Of a stretch of DNA of 64,000 nt, positions 33,099 to 42,928 are shown piece after piece. The notes beneath the pieces are model-generated. The model made no database searches. It was not told the DNA's origin and saw nothing but the letters and a program-made list of their open reading frames with translations. Origin of the DNA: Actinoplanes regularis (lineage in GTDB: Bacteria > Actinomycetota > Actinomycetes > Mycobacteriales > Micromonosporaceae). The position numbers and the translations under genes are program-made. The stretch lies in contig NZ_FZNR01000001.1 in the NCBI RefSeq assembly GCF_900188005.1, positions 1-64,000 of the forward strand, in the 5' to 3' direction. How positions within the stretch are numbered: the stretch's first letter is position 1; each line of letters begins with the position of its first letter.

Positions 33099-36000
33099 TC
33101 AGTTGCGGACGATGGTGAACGTGGTGGTGGGGTTCTCGATGTCGCGGTAGTTGTTGCTCAGGGTCAGGTTGGTGAAGGTCGCCGAGCCGACCGCCGGCCC
33201 CTGGCCCGCCTCCGGCAGCGGGTTGGCCCAGATGCCGTAACCGCTCTTCGCGTCGTAGGCGTCACCGCTGCGCTGCGCGCCGGTGATGCTGACGTTCGTG
33301 AACACGGTGTCCTTGATCGGGTTCACCGGCTGGCCGCCGATGTACTGCGTCTGGAACATGATCCCGGAGTAGGTCGGGTCGACGATGTCGACGTTGCTGA
33401 CCCGGATCCCCTGGAACACCTTCGACGCGCTGAACATCCAGATCGCCGGGAAGACCTGGGCGCCCCAGAAGTGGCCGCCGGCCCGGACGATCGAGATGTT
33501 GTCGAGCACCGTCGGCGGGTTGGCGCCGAAGCCGTTCATCGGGTACCCGAAGTCCAGCGAGCTGACCGTGATGCCGGAGTAGACCAGCGTGTCGGCGATG
33601 TAGATGTTCTTGAAGGTGTTGGCGTACCCGCCGTAGACCGCGATGCCGGCGGCCCGCCAGGTCAGCGTGGTGGACAGGTTCGAGTAGGTGTTGTTGATCT
33701 CGTCGGAGCCGCCCGCGTCGATCGCGGAGAAGAGCGCGAACGAGTCGTCACCGGTGGCCCGGGCGTCGTTGTTGTCGACCAGGTTGCCGGTGCTGCCGTT
33801 GGTCATGTTGACGCCGTCGGCGAAGGTGTCCCGGATCCGCGAGTTCTTGATCACCATGTTGTCGGTGTTCGCGCCCCAGTACAGGCAGACCACGTGCTCG
33901 GCCCAGATGTTGTCGATGGTGATGCCGGAGACGTTTGCGAAGTCGAACACCTTGCCCGGGCCGTCGATCCGGATCGTGTAGTTGCCCCAGTACGAGAAGT
34001 TCGCGAACGTCGAGCCGTTGGCGGTGGCGTCGGCCCGGAAGCCGGCGTCCGTCTCGGTCTGGGTGTCCGGGGTGCGGAACCGGGTGAACCAGGGACCGGC
34101 GCCGACGACCTTGAGCGCCTTGCCGTACACCTGGAACTTGTTCGACGTCTGGTAGTCGCCGGCCGGCAGGTAGACGCCGACCTTGGTGCTGTCCTGGCGC
34201 GCGGTGTCCAGGGCGTTCTGCACCGACTGCTGGTCGAATCCGGTCGGCACCACGTACTTGGTGGGGTCCGGGTTGGCGATCTGGGCGACCTGCTCCAGGT
34301 TGATGAAGTCAATCGCGATGTTGCCGCTGTTCGCCGAGTCCTTCTGCAGCTTGATCGTGCTGCCGGCCGGGAACGAGCCGGTCAGCAGGATGTTCGCCTC
34401 GTCGTAGATGTGACGCGGGCCGGTGCCGGAGTTCTGCGGCGCCGTCTCGTTGCCGTACAGCCACGCGTACTTCGAGGTGAGCGGCAGGGTCTTGTTCAGC
34501 GACCCGTTGACGTACACGTTGATCGAACTGGTGGTGCCGTCCGGGATGGAGAAGCGCGCGACGACCGTGTTGGTCGCGTTGCGGGTGGTCCACTGGACGT
34601 ACGACCCGGTCTGGTTCAGCGTCACCGCCTTGCGCCCGGACGCCTCGCCGGCCAGGTCACCGACCGTACGGTTGGGCCCGACGACCGCCGCGCCGCCACC
34701 GGTCGTGCCGTCCTCGGCCTCGTACATGTCGTACGGCATGTTCGCGCCGCGCCCGACGAAGAACGGCTTCTCGCTGGTGTTGTTGCCCTGCTTGACCGGC
34801 AGCTCGTTGGTGTCGTTCGCGACCACCGTGCGGACCGTGTACTTGCCGTTCACCGCGGTCCACGTGCCGAGGCTGATCGACGGCGACGAGGCGCCGGCGG
34901 CCAGCGTGCCGGTGTACGACCCGGTGAACGTCTTGACCGTGGTCGAGCCGTTCAGGATCGTCACCGTGACGTCGTGCGCGCCGCTGCCGGAGGCCGCGGT
35001 GCCCTGGTTCTTCAGGGTCGCCGAGAAGCTGACCGTGTTACCGGCCGACGGGTTGCCCGGCGACCAGGAGACCGCCGAGGCGACCAGGTCGGAGCTGCTG
35101 ACCGGCGCGACGACCAGGGTGGCCGGGTTGTTGTAGGAGTTGTTGGCGTCGTTGGTCTCGATGACCGTGTTCGCCTCGTCGACGACCGCGCTGACGGCGT
35201 ACGTGCCGGCGTCCCGGGCGCCGATCGACGCCGAGACGGTCGAGGTGGCGCCGGCGGCGAGCGCGCCGACCGCGGCGGTGCCGACCTTGGTCGTACCCAG
35301 ATAGAGGTTGACCGAGGAGGCCGGCGAGGCGGCCGTGCCCGCGTTGCGGACGGTGGCCGACAGCGTGATCGCGTCGGTCTCGACCGGCGACGCCGGCGAG
35401 AAGGACATGCCGCTGACCGTCAGGTCCGGGTTCGGCGCCGGGGTGCCGATCACCTGGAACTCGGCGACCTGGCCGCTCGGCGCACCGGTGTTCGCGGTGA
35501 AGGAGAGCCGGACGTCCGCGGTGGTCGCGGAGACCGGGATGGTCACCGTGTTCCCGCTCGCGGGATTGAAGGTGTACGTCGCGGAGCCCACGATCGTGGT
35601 GTACGCGGACGACGACTGCTCACGGCCGAGGACCGAGAACGTCTGCTGCCGGGTCCCCCATTCGGTCGCCGGGTTCAGCTTCACGACCACCGAGGTGACG
35701 GTCGCGTTCGCGCCCAGCTTGACGGTCAGGTTCGCCGGGTACGCGGAGCCCTCCCAGTAGGTGGCGGTGTCGTTGTCGTTCGCGTTCGTCGCCACGAACG
35801 TGTAAATCGTCGACGACGCCTCGATCGGCTTGCCCACCGCGAGGTTCGTGCCGGTGCCGGGGTTGCCGGTGCGGGTCACCGTATTACTGGCCGCCGACTC
35901 GTTGCCGGCCGCGTCGCGCGCCTTCACGTAGTACGACACGGTCGCGGTGTCGGCCTGGCTGTCGGTGTACGTGGTCCCGGCGACGGTCGTCCGGAGCGTC

Positions 36001-36917
36001 CCGTTGGCGTACACGTTGTAGCCGGTCACGCCCACGTTGTCGGTGGACGCGCCCCAGCTGAGCCGGATCTGCCCGCTGGCCGGCTGGGTGTAGGAGAGCG
36101 TGCCCGGCGTGGTCGGCGCCTGGGTGTCCCCGGTCGCGCCGGTCCGGGTCACCGTGTTGCTGGCGCCCGACACGTTGCCGGCCGCGTCCTTGGCCCGCAC
36201 GTAGTAGGCGACGGTCGCCGAGTCCGGCTGGCTGTCGGTGTAGGTGAGGACGTTGCCCGCGACCGAGGTGCGCAGAACGCCGTTCGCGTAGATGTCATAA
36301 CCGGTCACGCCCACGTTGTCGGTCGAGGCGTTCCAGTTGAGCCGGATCTGCCCACTGGCCGGCTCGGTGTAGGAGAGGTTGCCGGGCGCGCTCGGCGCCT
36401 GGCTGTCCCCGGCGACCGGCCCGTAGACCTCCAGTTCGGAGAGCTGCCCGGCGGGCCAGCCGGTGTTGGCGGTGAAGTTCAACCGGACGAACCGGGCGCT
36501 GGCCGTGGTGAAGTCGACGGTCACCGCGTTGCCGCTCGCCGGATTGAACGTGTATCCGGCGCTCGCCTTCAGCGTGCTGAACGAACTGCCGTCGGTGCTG
36601 CCCTGGATCGTCAGGGTCTCGGTCCGAGTGCTCCAGGCGGTGGCCGGTGGCAGCTTGAGGACAGCCTGGTTGACCTGGGTGGCGGTGCCGAGATCGACCT
36701 GGAGCCACTGCGGGAACGCGTTGTTGTTGCTCTCCCAGTAGGTGTTGGCGTTGCCGTCACCGGCGTTGCCGGCCGGATAGACGTCGGTGTAGCTGGACGC
36801 GCTGAAGGTCTTGCCGGCGGCGAGGTTGGGTCCGGCGGCGAGTGCCGCCGGGGCGTGGACGAGGGCGGCGACCACACTCGCGGCCGCCGCGGCGGCTATG
36901 AGCCTGAATCTGGACAT
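33099..36917 (-). CDS. Secreted multimodular GH87-like alpha-glucanase
   Basis: 1272 residues. Order: signal peptide (1-28); F5/8-type discoidin module (30-165); two fibronectin-III repeats (170-350); a second discoidin module (355-495); two CARDB-like repeats (497-720); a CBM35-like module (725-850); and a right-handed beta-helix (860-1272). In the helix, [16 protein letters not shown] holds the paired Asp expected for GH87 alpha-1,3-glucanases/mycodextranases. The enzyme should cut alpha-1,3-linked glucan outside the cell. The ATG at 36917 is preferred; a GTG four codons upstream is the alternative. It is the last gene of the alpha-glucan locus. Confidence 0.85.
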   Translation of the reverse strand: MSRFRLIAAAAAASVVAALVHAPAALAAGPNLAAGKTFSASSYTDVYPAGNAGDGNANTYWESNNNAFPQWLQVDLGTATQVNQAVLKLPPATAWSTRTETLTIQGSTDGSSFSTLKASAGYTFNPASGNAVTVDFTTASARFVRLNFTANTGWPAGQLSELEVYGPVAGDSQAPSAPGNLSYTEPASGQIRLNWNASTDNVGVTGYDIYANGVLRTSVAGNVLTYTDSQPDSATVAYYVRAKDAAGNVSGASNTVTRTGATGDTQAPTTPGTLSYTQPASGQIRLSWGASTDNVGVTGYNVYANGTLRTTVAGTTYTDSQADTATVSYYVKARDAAGNESAASNTVTRTGNPGTGTNLAVGKPIEASSTIYTFVATNANDNDTATYWEGSAYPANLTVKLGANATVTSVVVKLNPATEWGTRQQTFSVLGREQSSSAYTTIVGSATYTFNPASGNTVTIPVSATTADVRLSFTANTGAPSGQVAEFQVIGTPAPNPDLTVSGMSFSPASPVETDAITLSATVRNAGTAASPASSVNLYLGTTKVGTAAVGALAAGATSTVSASIGARDAGTYAVSAVVDEANTVIETNDANNSYNNPATLVVAPVSSSDLVASAVSWSPGNPSAGNTVSFSATLKNQGTAASGSGAHDVTVTILNGSTTVKTFTGSYTGTLAAGASSPSISLGTWTAVNGKYTVRTVVANDTNELPVKQGNNTSEKPFFVGRGANMPYDMYEAEDGTTGGGAAVVGPNRTVGDLAGEASGRKAVTLNQTGSYVQWTTRNATNTVVARFSIPDGTTSSINVYVNGSLNKTLPLTSKYAWLYGNETAPQNSGTGPRHIYDEANILLTGSFPAGSTIKLQKDSANSGNIAIDFINLEQVAQIANPDPTKYVVPTGFDQQSVQNALDTARQDSTKVGVYLPAGDYQTSNKFQVYGKALKVVGAGPWFTRFRTPDTQTETDAGFRADATANGSTFANFSYWGNYTIRIDGPGKVFDFANVSGITIDNIWAEHVVCLYWGANTDNMVIKNSRIRDTFADGVNMTNGSTGNLVDNNDARATGDDSFALFSAIDAGGSDEINNTYSNLSTTLTWRAAGIAVYGGYANTFKNIYIADTLVYSGITVSSLDFGYPMNGFGANPPTVLDNISIVRAGGHFWGAQVFPAIWMFSASKVFQGIRVSNVDIVDPTYSGIMFQTQYIGGQPVNPIKDTVFTNVSITGAQRSGDAYDAKSGYGIWANPLPEAGQGPAVGSATFTNLTLSNNYRDIENPTTTFTIVRN

Positions 36918-36999
36918 GCGGGAGCGCACCTTTCTTTCGAAAGAGGTGTTACCGGGGACCGGCGGGCGACATCGGTGGAGAGCCGCCCGCCGGGGTTTC

Positions 37000-39282
37000 T
37001 CAGGAGGCGTAGGCCTCGAATTCGGAGAGCTGGCCCGCTGGCCAGCCGGTGTTCCCCGTGAAGGTGAGTCGCAGGTAGCGCTGCGTCGTCGTGACCGGGA
37101 TGGTGACGGTGTTGCCGCTCGCCGGGTTGAACACGTATCCGGCGCTGCTCTTGACCGTGCTGTAGTTCGAGCCGTCGGTGCTGCCGAGGACGGACAGCGT
37201 CTGGGTCCGGGTCGCCCACGCCGTGGCCGGCGGGAGCTTCAGGACGAGCCGGGTCAGGGCCCGGTTCTGGCCCAGGTCGACGGTGATCGACTGGGGGAAC
37301 GCATTGTTGGTGCTCTCCCAGTAGGTGTTCGCGTTGCCGTCGGTCACGTTCCCCGGGCCGTAGACGTCGGCCTGGCCGGTCGCGGTGGCGGTGCGCCCGG
37401 CCGCGAGGTTGCCGGTGGGCGGCGTGGTGGTCGGCGGGGTGCTGGGTGAGGCCGGCGGGTTGGACGGCGTCGTGGTGCTGTTGCCCCACCTCGGCGCCGG
37501 CCACGGTCCGCAGTACGGCGCCGACGTCTGCCATCCGGAGTTGCCTCCACCGTCGGTGATGGCCAGGCCGGATCCCACGCAGCTGTAGGTCGGCGGGTTC
37601 TGCGCGATCCCGGTCGCCTTGACGTTGGTGAACGTCGCGGTCGCCGGGGCCTGCGCCTGCAGCGCGAACGTGCCGGCTCCGGCGATGTTCACGTTGGTCA
37701 GGTTCAGCCCGCTGGTCCCGTTGCCGATCCACTGGATCCCGGCGTACGAACTGTCCAGGATGTCGGTGTCGGTCACGTTGAGCGTCGCCCCGGTGATCGC
37801 GCCCGAGTCCGGCCAAAACCAGAGCGCGCCGATCCCGAAGTTCCAGTTGTAGTCGGAGTTACCGGTCCGGATCAGCGTGTTCCGGGCCATCGTCCAGGTG
37901 CCGGCCACCGCGGTCGGCCCGGTGACCCCCGGATACCGGTTCCCGACGTGCAGGCCGCCACCGTTGGTGACCGTCTCCGCCATCACGTTGTCGCTGATGT
38001 TGATGTCCCGGCCGCCGTAGCTGACGATGTTGTTCGCCAGGATCGGCGCGACCACGGTGTTGCGGGTGAAGGAGTTGCCGACGTTCGGCGTGCTCTCCGC
38101 CCACATGGCCAGGCCGTCGTCACCGGTGTTGCGGACGAACGTGTTGGTGACCGTCGAGTTCGTGACGCCGATGTGGAAGTTCACGCCGTCCGCGGTCTGG
38201 TCCAGGATGCGGCTGTTCCTGATGGTGAACCGGTCCATCGGGCCGTCCATCCAGGCGCCGACCTTGGTGTGCTGCATCCAGACGTTGTCGATGGCCGAGT
38301 TCGACATCGCCCCGCCGAACGCGTTGACCTGGTCCTCGTCGACCCGCTCCTGGACGTCGCCGATGATCGCAAGGTCCTTGACGGTGACGTTCTGGCTCGG
38401 GCCGCCCTGGCCGGCGTACTTGCCGTAGACGCCGGCGGCCAGGTTGCGCTGGCTCGGGTGCCGGCCGCCGAGCACGCTGTACCAAGGGCCGGCCCCGGCG
38501 AGCGTGACCCGATCCACGATCACGTGGCTGTACAGCGTGAAGTTGCCCTGCGGGACGTAGACGACCCGGCCGGAGGCGGCGCCGGCGTCGACCGCGGCCT
38601 GGAACTTCGCGGTGGAGTCGGTGGCACCGGCCGGGTCCGCGCCGTAGTCGGCGACCACGTCGATGGCGCCGGTGGGCTTGCCGATCGGGCCGGGCACGTT
38701 CTCGAAGTCGGCCAGGTCGATGGTGAAGCTCGGCGACTGCGCGGTCGAGGAGACCTGGATCCGGATCTTGGTGCCGGCCTGGTACGTGGTCCCGAACATC
38801 GCCCGGGCCTCGTCGTAGAAGTGGTGCGGGCGGCCGTCACCGGGGTTGTTGGTGAACGGGTAGTACCCGTAGTACCAGCCGTACTTCGAGGTCACCGGCA
38901 CGGTCTTGATCAGTGTGGAGCCGGTGCGCAGGTCCAGGGACGCGTTCCTGCCGTCCGGGACGCTGTACCGGAAGGTGACCGCGTTCGCGGGCTTGGTCAG
39001 GGTGAACTCGACGTACTCACCCGCGGCGTCGAGGGTGACCGCCTCCCGGCCGGAGGCCTCGGAGGAGAGCGTGCCGTAGGTCCGGTCGGTGCCGGTCGAG
39101 GTGCCGTTGGTCGCGGCCTTCTCGGCCTCGATCTCGGTGAACGGCACGGTGGCGCCCCGCCCGGCGATGTCGAACGGGGAGAGTCCGGCCGCCTGGGCCG
39201 CGGGTGATTGCCAGATCACCGTGGTGACAGCGGCAGCGAGGACGGCTGCCGCTGTGATTTTCGGGGCGGTGCGGTTGGCCAT
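37000..39282 (-). CDS. Secreted GH87-like alpha-glucanase with C-terminal discoidin module
   Basis: 760 residues. Order: signal peptide (1-31); CBM35-like module (35-195, EAEKAATNG...VTLDAAGEYVEF); beta-helix (205-605) with NTGDDGLAMWAE carrying the paired Asp typical of GH87; Pro/Thr linker (about 610-640); discoidin module (640-760). The terminal module is very similar in sequence to the N-terminal one of the next enzyme ([35 protein letters not shown]), showing duplication. GGAAGGGA lies before the ATG. It lies 82 bases after the GH13 gene and 82 bases before the larger glucanase. Confidence 0.87.
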   Translation of the reverse strand: MANRTAPKITAAAVLAAAVTTVIWQSPAAQAAGLSPFDIAGRGATVPFTEIEAEKAATNGTSTGTDRTYGTLSSEASGREAVTLDAAGEYVEFTLTKPANAVTFRYSVPDGRNASLDLRTGSTLIKTVPVTSKYGWYYGYYPFTNNPGDGRPHHFYDEARAMFGTTYQAGTKIRIQVSSTAQSPSFTIDLADFENVPGPIGKPTGAIDVVADYGADPAGATDSTAKFQAAVDAGAASGRVVYVPQGNFTLYSHVIVDRVTLAGAGPWYSVLGGRHPSQRNLAAGVYGKYAGQGGPSQNVTVKDLAIIGDVQERVDEDQVNAFGGAMSNSAIDNVWMQHTKVGAWMDGPMDRFTIRNSRILDQTADGVNFHIGVTNSTVTNTFVRNTGDDGLAMWAESTPNVGNSFTRNTVVAPILANNIVSYGGRDINISDNVMAETVTNGGGLHVGNRYPGVTGPTAVAGTWTMARNTLIRTGNSDYNWNFGIGALWFWPDSGAITGATLNVTDTDILDSSYAGIQWIGNGTSGLNLTNVNIAGAGTFALQAQAPATATFTNVKATGIAQNPPTYSCVGSGLAITDGGGNSGWQTSAPYCGPWPAPRWGNSTTTPSNPPASPSTPPTTTPPTGNLAAGRTATATGQADVYGPGNVTDGNANTYWESTNNAFPQSITVDLGQNRALTRLVLKLPPATAWATRTQTLSVLGSTDGSNYSTVKSSAGYVFNPASGNTVTIPVTTTQRYLRLTFTGNTGWPAGQLSEFEAYAS

Positions 39283-39364
39283 GTGTCCCTTCCTTAGGTG
39301 TGGCCAGCCCCCGGATTCCTTTCCTGCTCGTGGGCGCCCCGGCGGTGGAACCGGAGGCGCCCGT

Positions 39365-40933
39365 TCACTTCAGGCGCAGCCAGACAGCGGTGTCCCGGGG
39401 GAGGAGGTCACCGTCGAGCGGGCCGCTGGCGAGCAGGATGGTCTGGTGCTCCGGCAGGGGGACGGGAGCGCCGGAGAGGTTGAGCACGCAGGCGAAGCCC
39501 GCACCGCGGGTGTACGCGAGCACGTCGGCCCCGAGGTCGAGCCAGCTGAAGTCCTCCCCCCGGGCCTGCCGCAGGCCGATCGCGGTGCGGTACAGCTCGA
39601 GCATCGAGTTCGGGTCGCCGGTCTGCGCCTGGACCGTCCGGTCCTTCCACTCCGCGGGCTGGGGCAGCCACGGGGTCGCGGTGCTGAAGGCGTACGGCGG
39701 CTCGTCGCCCGACCAGGGCAGCGGCACCCGGCAGCCGTCGCGGGTGTGACCGCGCCGGGCGTACATCGGATCCTGGATCCGGTCTTCCGGGATGTTCTCG
39801 TTCTCCCAGAGACCGAGCTCCTCGCCCTGGTAGACGTAGGTCGCCCCGGGCAGCGAGAGGGAGAGCAGCGCGGCCGCCCGGGCCCGGCGGGTGCCAAGCT
39901 CCAGGTCGACCGGGACACCGTCGAGGTTGTTCTCGAAGCTGAACGTGGTGTCGCTCCGGCCGTACCGGGTGACGTGGCGGGTCACGTCGTGGTTCGAGAG
40001 CACCCAGGTGGGCGGGGCGCCGACCTTCGCGTGCGCGTCCAGGGTCCGATCGATGCAGGCCCTCATCAGGTACGGATCCCAGGCGCAGCCGAGCAGGTCG
40101 AAGTTGAACGCCGCGTGCAGTTCGTCCGGGCGCAGGTAGTTCGTGAAGCGCTCGACCTCCGGCATCCACACCTCGCCGATCAGCGCCCGGCCCTCGTACT
40201 CGTCGGCCACCCGGCGCCAGGCGCGGTAGACGTCGTGCACGGCGTCGAGGTCGTGGAACGGGTGCGGCTCGCCGTCGACCACCTCGGGCAGCGCGGTGTC
40301 CTTGAAGAGCAGGGCGGCCGAGTCGATCCGGATGCCGTCGGCGCCCCGATCGAACCAGAACCGCAGGATGTCCTCGAACTCCGCCCGGACGTCCGGGTGC
40401 TCCCAGTTGAGGTCGGGCTGCTCCGGGGTGAACAGGTGCAGGTACCACGATCCGTCGGGCGCCTTGGACCAGGTCGTGCCGCCGAACTCCCCGGTCCAGC
40501 CGGTCGGCATCTCCTCGCCGCCCGGGCCCTTCCCCTCGCGGAACCAGAAGTAGTCCCGCTCGGGCGCGTCCGGCGAGGCGATCGCGGCCTTGAACCACGG
40601 GTGCTCGGAGGAGATGTGGTTCGGCACGATGTCGACGATCATCCGGATGCCGACCGCGTGCGCCTCGGCGATCAGCGCCTCGGCACCGGCCAGGGTGCCG
40701 AAGGCCGGGTCGATGTCGCGGAAGTCCGCCACGTCGTAGCCGGCGTCCGCCATCGGCGACGGGTACCACGGGCTCATCCAGATCGCGTCCACCCCGAGGT
40801 CGCGGAGGTGGCCCAGGTGCGCGCGGATCCCGTCGATGTCACCGACGCCGTCACCGTCGGAGTCGGCGAAACTCCGGGGATACACCTGGTAGATGACCGC
40901 GTCGCGCCACCACGCACTGTCTTTTGCGGACAC
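39365..40933 (-). CDS. GH13 alpha-glucosidase (oligo-1,6-/maltose-type)
   Basis: 522 residues without a signal peptide, so cytoplasmic. The (beta/alpha)8 motifs are complete: DIVPNHIS, GIRIDSAA with nucleophile Asp, LIGEVW with acid Glu, and VLSNHDV with the transition-state Asp. The start WWRDAVIYQVYPRSFADSDGDGVGDIDGI is typical of family 13 alpha-glucosidases of subfamilies 23 and 31. It hydrolyses imported alpha-gluco-oligosaccharides. The start is GTG. It follows the ABC transporter genes and precedes the secreted glucanases on the same strand. Confidence 0.92.
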   Translation of the reverse strand: MSAKDSAWWRDAVIYQVYPRSFADSDGDGVGDIDGIRAHLGHLRDLGVDAIWMSPWYPSPMADAGYDVADFRDIDPAFGTLAGAEALIAEAHAVGIRMIVDIVPNHISSEHPWFKAAIASPDAPERDYFWFREGKGPGGEEMPTGWTGEFGGTTWSKAPDGSWYLHLFTPEQPDLNWEHPDVRAEFEDILRFWFDRGADGIRIDSAALLFKDTALPEVVDGEPHPFHDLDAVHDVYRAWRRVADEYEGRALIGEVWMPEVERFTNYLRPDELHAAFNFDLLGCAWDPYLMRACIDRTLDAHAKVGAPPTWVLSNHDVTRHVTRYGRSDTTFSFENNLDGVPVDLELGTRRARAAALLSLSLPGATYVYQGEELGLWENENIPEDRIQDPMYARRGHTRDGCRVPLPWSGDEPPYAFSTATPWLPQPAEWKDRTVQAQTGDPNSMLELYRTAIGLRQARGEDFSWLDLGADVLAYTRGAGFACVLNLSGAPVPLPEHQTILLASGPLDGDLLPRDTAVWLRLK

Positions 40934-41008
40934 GAAAACTCGCTTTCTGCGTCTTATTGCAGCATTTTTTGCGTATTAGTGGGCGAGCGCCGCCCTCGCG
41001 GGAGACGC

Positions 41009-41896
41009 TCAGCCCTTGACGCTGCCTGCGGTCAGGCCGGACATGATGTTCCGCTGGAAGATCAGGAAGATGACGACGGTCGGGATGGCCGCGATGACCG
41101 AGGCCGCGACGATCTCGTTCATCGACGATCCGCCGGAGAAGGCGTAGATGCCGACGCTGACCGTCCGGGTCTCCGGGGACGGCATGACCAGCTTCGGCCA
41201 GAGGAAATCCTTCCAGACGTACGTCACCGCGAAGATCGAAACGACGCCGAGGATCGGCCGTGACATCGGCAGGATGATCGACCAGAGCGTGCGCAGCGGC
41301 CCCGCCCCGTCCACCTGCGCGGCCGCCATCAGCTCATCCGGGATCGAGTCGAAGAACCGCTTCAACAGGAAGATGTTGAAGGCGTTGGCGACCAGCGGCA
41401 GCCAGATCGCGAACGGCGAGTCAAGCATGTTGACGTGCGCGAACGGCAGATCGATCACGGTCACGTACTGCGGGACGACCAGGACGATCGCCGGGATCAT
41501 CAGGGTGGCCAGCATCGCGCCGAGGATCACGTTGCCCAGGATCGGGCGCAGTTTCGACAGGGCGTACGCCGCGGCGGTGTCCAGGACCAGTTGGAAGAGC
41601 ACCGCGCCGGCCGCGTAGTAGAACGTGTTGAACAGCAGCTTGGCGAGGTTCAGATTGCTCCACGCGTCGGTGTAGTTGCTGAAGTCCGGATCCTTCGGCC
41701 ACAGCGTCGGCGGGGTCTGCGCGATCTCCTGACCGGTCTTGAGCGCGCCGGTGACCATCCAGTACAGCGGCCCGACGAAGGCCAGGGTGAACCCGAGGAC
41801 GACGAGCGTCAGCAGCGTCCAGTAGACGAACCTGCCCTTGCCACGCCGGAGCTGGGCCTGCGAGATGAGCGTGCGGGCGCCGGATTCTTGAGACAT
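41009..41896 (-). CDS. Sugar ABC transporter permease (MalG type)
   Basis: 295 residues with six membrane helices. The EAA loop near residue 185 (DELMAAAQVDGAGPLRTLWSIILPMSRPIL) docks the ATPase. It is the second permease of a carbohydrate uptake importer. The gene starts 12 bases after the MalF-type gene. No ATPase gene is present, which is usual in actinobacteria, where the shared ATPase MsiK serves several importers. Confidence 0.93.
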   Translation of the reverse strand: MSQESGARTLISQAQLRRGKGRFVYWTLLTLVVLGFTLAFVGPLYWMVTGALKTGQEIAQTPPTLWPKDPDFSNYTDAWSNLNLAKLLFNTFYYAAGAVLFQLVLDTAAAYALSKLRPILGNVILGAMLATLMIPAIVLVVPQYVTVIDLPFAHVNMLDSPFAIWLPLVANAFNIFLLKRFFDSIPDELMAAAQVDGAGPLRTLWSIILPMSRPILGVVSIFAVTYVWKDFLWPKLVMPSPETRTVSVGIYAFSGGSSMNEIVAASVIAAIPTVVIFLIFQRNIMSGLTAGSVKG

Positions 41897-41908
41897 GCTG
41901 GTCCGTCC

Positions 41909-42847
41909 TCAGTCGTTCTTCGTGGTCAGCCGCAGGTACACGGCGGAGAACGCGGCCAGGGCCACGAGCATGATCACCCCGAGCGCCGCGGCACCGTTGA
42001 GGTCGTTCTGGAAGAAGCCGTGCTGGTAGATCAGGTAGGCGACGGTGGTCGCCGAGTCCTCGGTGCCGGCGCCGTTCGCCAGGATCAGCGGCTCGATGAA
42101 GACCTGCATGGTGGCGACGATCTGCATCATGGCCAGCAGGCCGAGGATCAGCCTGGTCTGCGGGATGGTCACGTTCCAGATCCGGCGCCAGAGCCCGGCA
42201 CCGTCCAGTTCGGCCGCCTCGTACAGCTCGCCCGGGATGTTCTGCAGCGAGGCCAGGTAGATCAGCACGGCGCTGCCCATGTTCATCCAGGTCGAGGCGA
42301 TCACCATGGCCGGCATGGTGGCCTCGGCCGACTGCATCCACTGCGAGGTGGGCAGGTGCAGCGCCCGCAGGATCGCGTTGAACAGGCCGGCGTCGCTCGG
42401 GTCGTACGCGTAGAACTTGAAGAGGAAGAGCGCGGAGGCCGGCGGCAGCATCACCGGGATGTAGACCAGGATGCGCAGGTAGCCCTTGGCGTGGCGCAGC
42501 TCGTTGAGCAGGATCGCCACGAAGAACGGCACCGCGTAACCGATGACCAGCGCGAGCAGCGTGAAGTAGGCGGTGTTCCGCCAGGCGGGCCAGAAGCTGG
42601 GGTCGGCGAGGATCCGGGTGTAATTGTCCCAGCCGACCCAGGTCGTCACACCGCGCCGGGTCCGCTGGAAGCTCATGACGATCCCGCGGATCATCGGGTA
42701 CCAGGTGAAGACGGCGAAGCAGAGAACCGCGCCGATCAGGAAGGCGTGCCCGGTGAGGTTGTCACGGATCTTGCGGCTGCGTCGTGCGCCGGACCGGGGC
42801 GCCGGCACCTGGCGGGCCGGCTGTTCGGTCTTGCCCGGGGCGGTCAT
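41909..42847 (-). CDS. Sugar ABC transporter permease (MalF type)
   Basis: 312 residues with six membrane helices after a basic cytoplasmic N-terminus. The EAA loop reads GELYEAAELDGAGLWRRIWNVTIPQTRLIL. The ATG at 42847 is used. A TTG three codons upstream (42856) has a better-spaced GGAGGAG and may be the true start. It pairs with the MalG-type permease and the upstream lipoprotein. Confidence 0.92.
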   Translation of the reverse strand: MTAPGKTEQPARQVPAPRSGARRSRKIRDNLTGHAFLIGAVLCFAVFTWYPMIRGIVMSFQRTRRGVTTWVGWDNYTRILADPSFWPAWRNTAYFTLLALVIGYAVPFFVAILLNELRHAKGYLRILVYIPVMLPPASALFLFKFYAYDPSDAGLFNAILRALHLPTSQWMQSAEATMPAMVIASTWMNMGSAVLIYLASLQNIPGELYEAAELDGAGLWRRIWNVTIPQTRLILGLLAMMQIVATMQVFIEPLILANGAGTEDSATTVAYLIYQHGFFQNDLNGAAALGVIMLVALAAFSAVYLRLTTKND

Positions 42848-42928
42848 GGTCGCCAACGGAGAAACTCCTCCAGGTGAGTCGGAAGGCGCGGGCCGGTCCG
42901 CCAAGACCGGCCCGCGCTCCTCGCGGGA

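Noticed and set aside
33051..37061. A 1336-codon open frame on the plus strand
   Set aside because: It is antisense to the large secreted glucanase, has the Arg/Val/Gly/Asp-rich composition of GC-bias shadows, and shows no domain.
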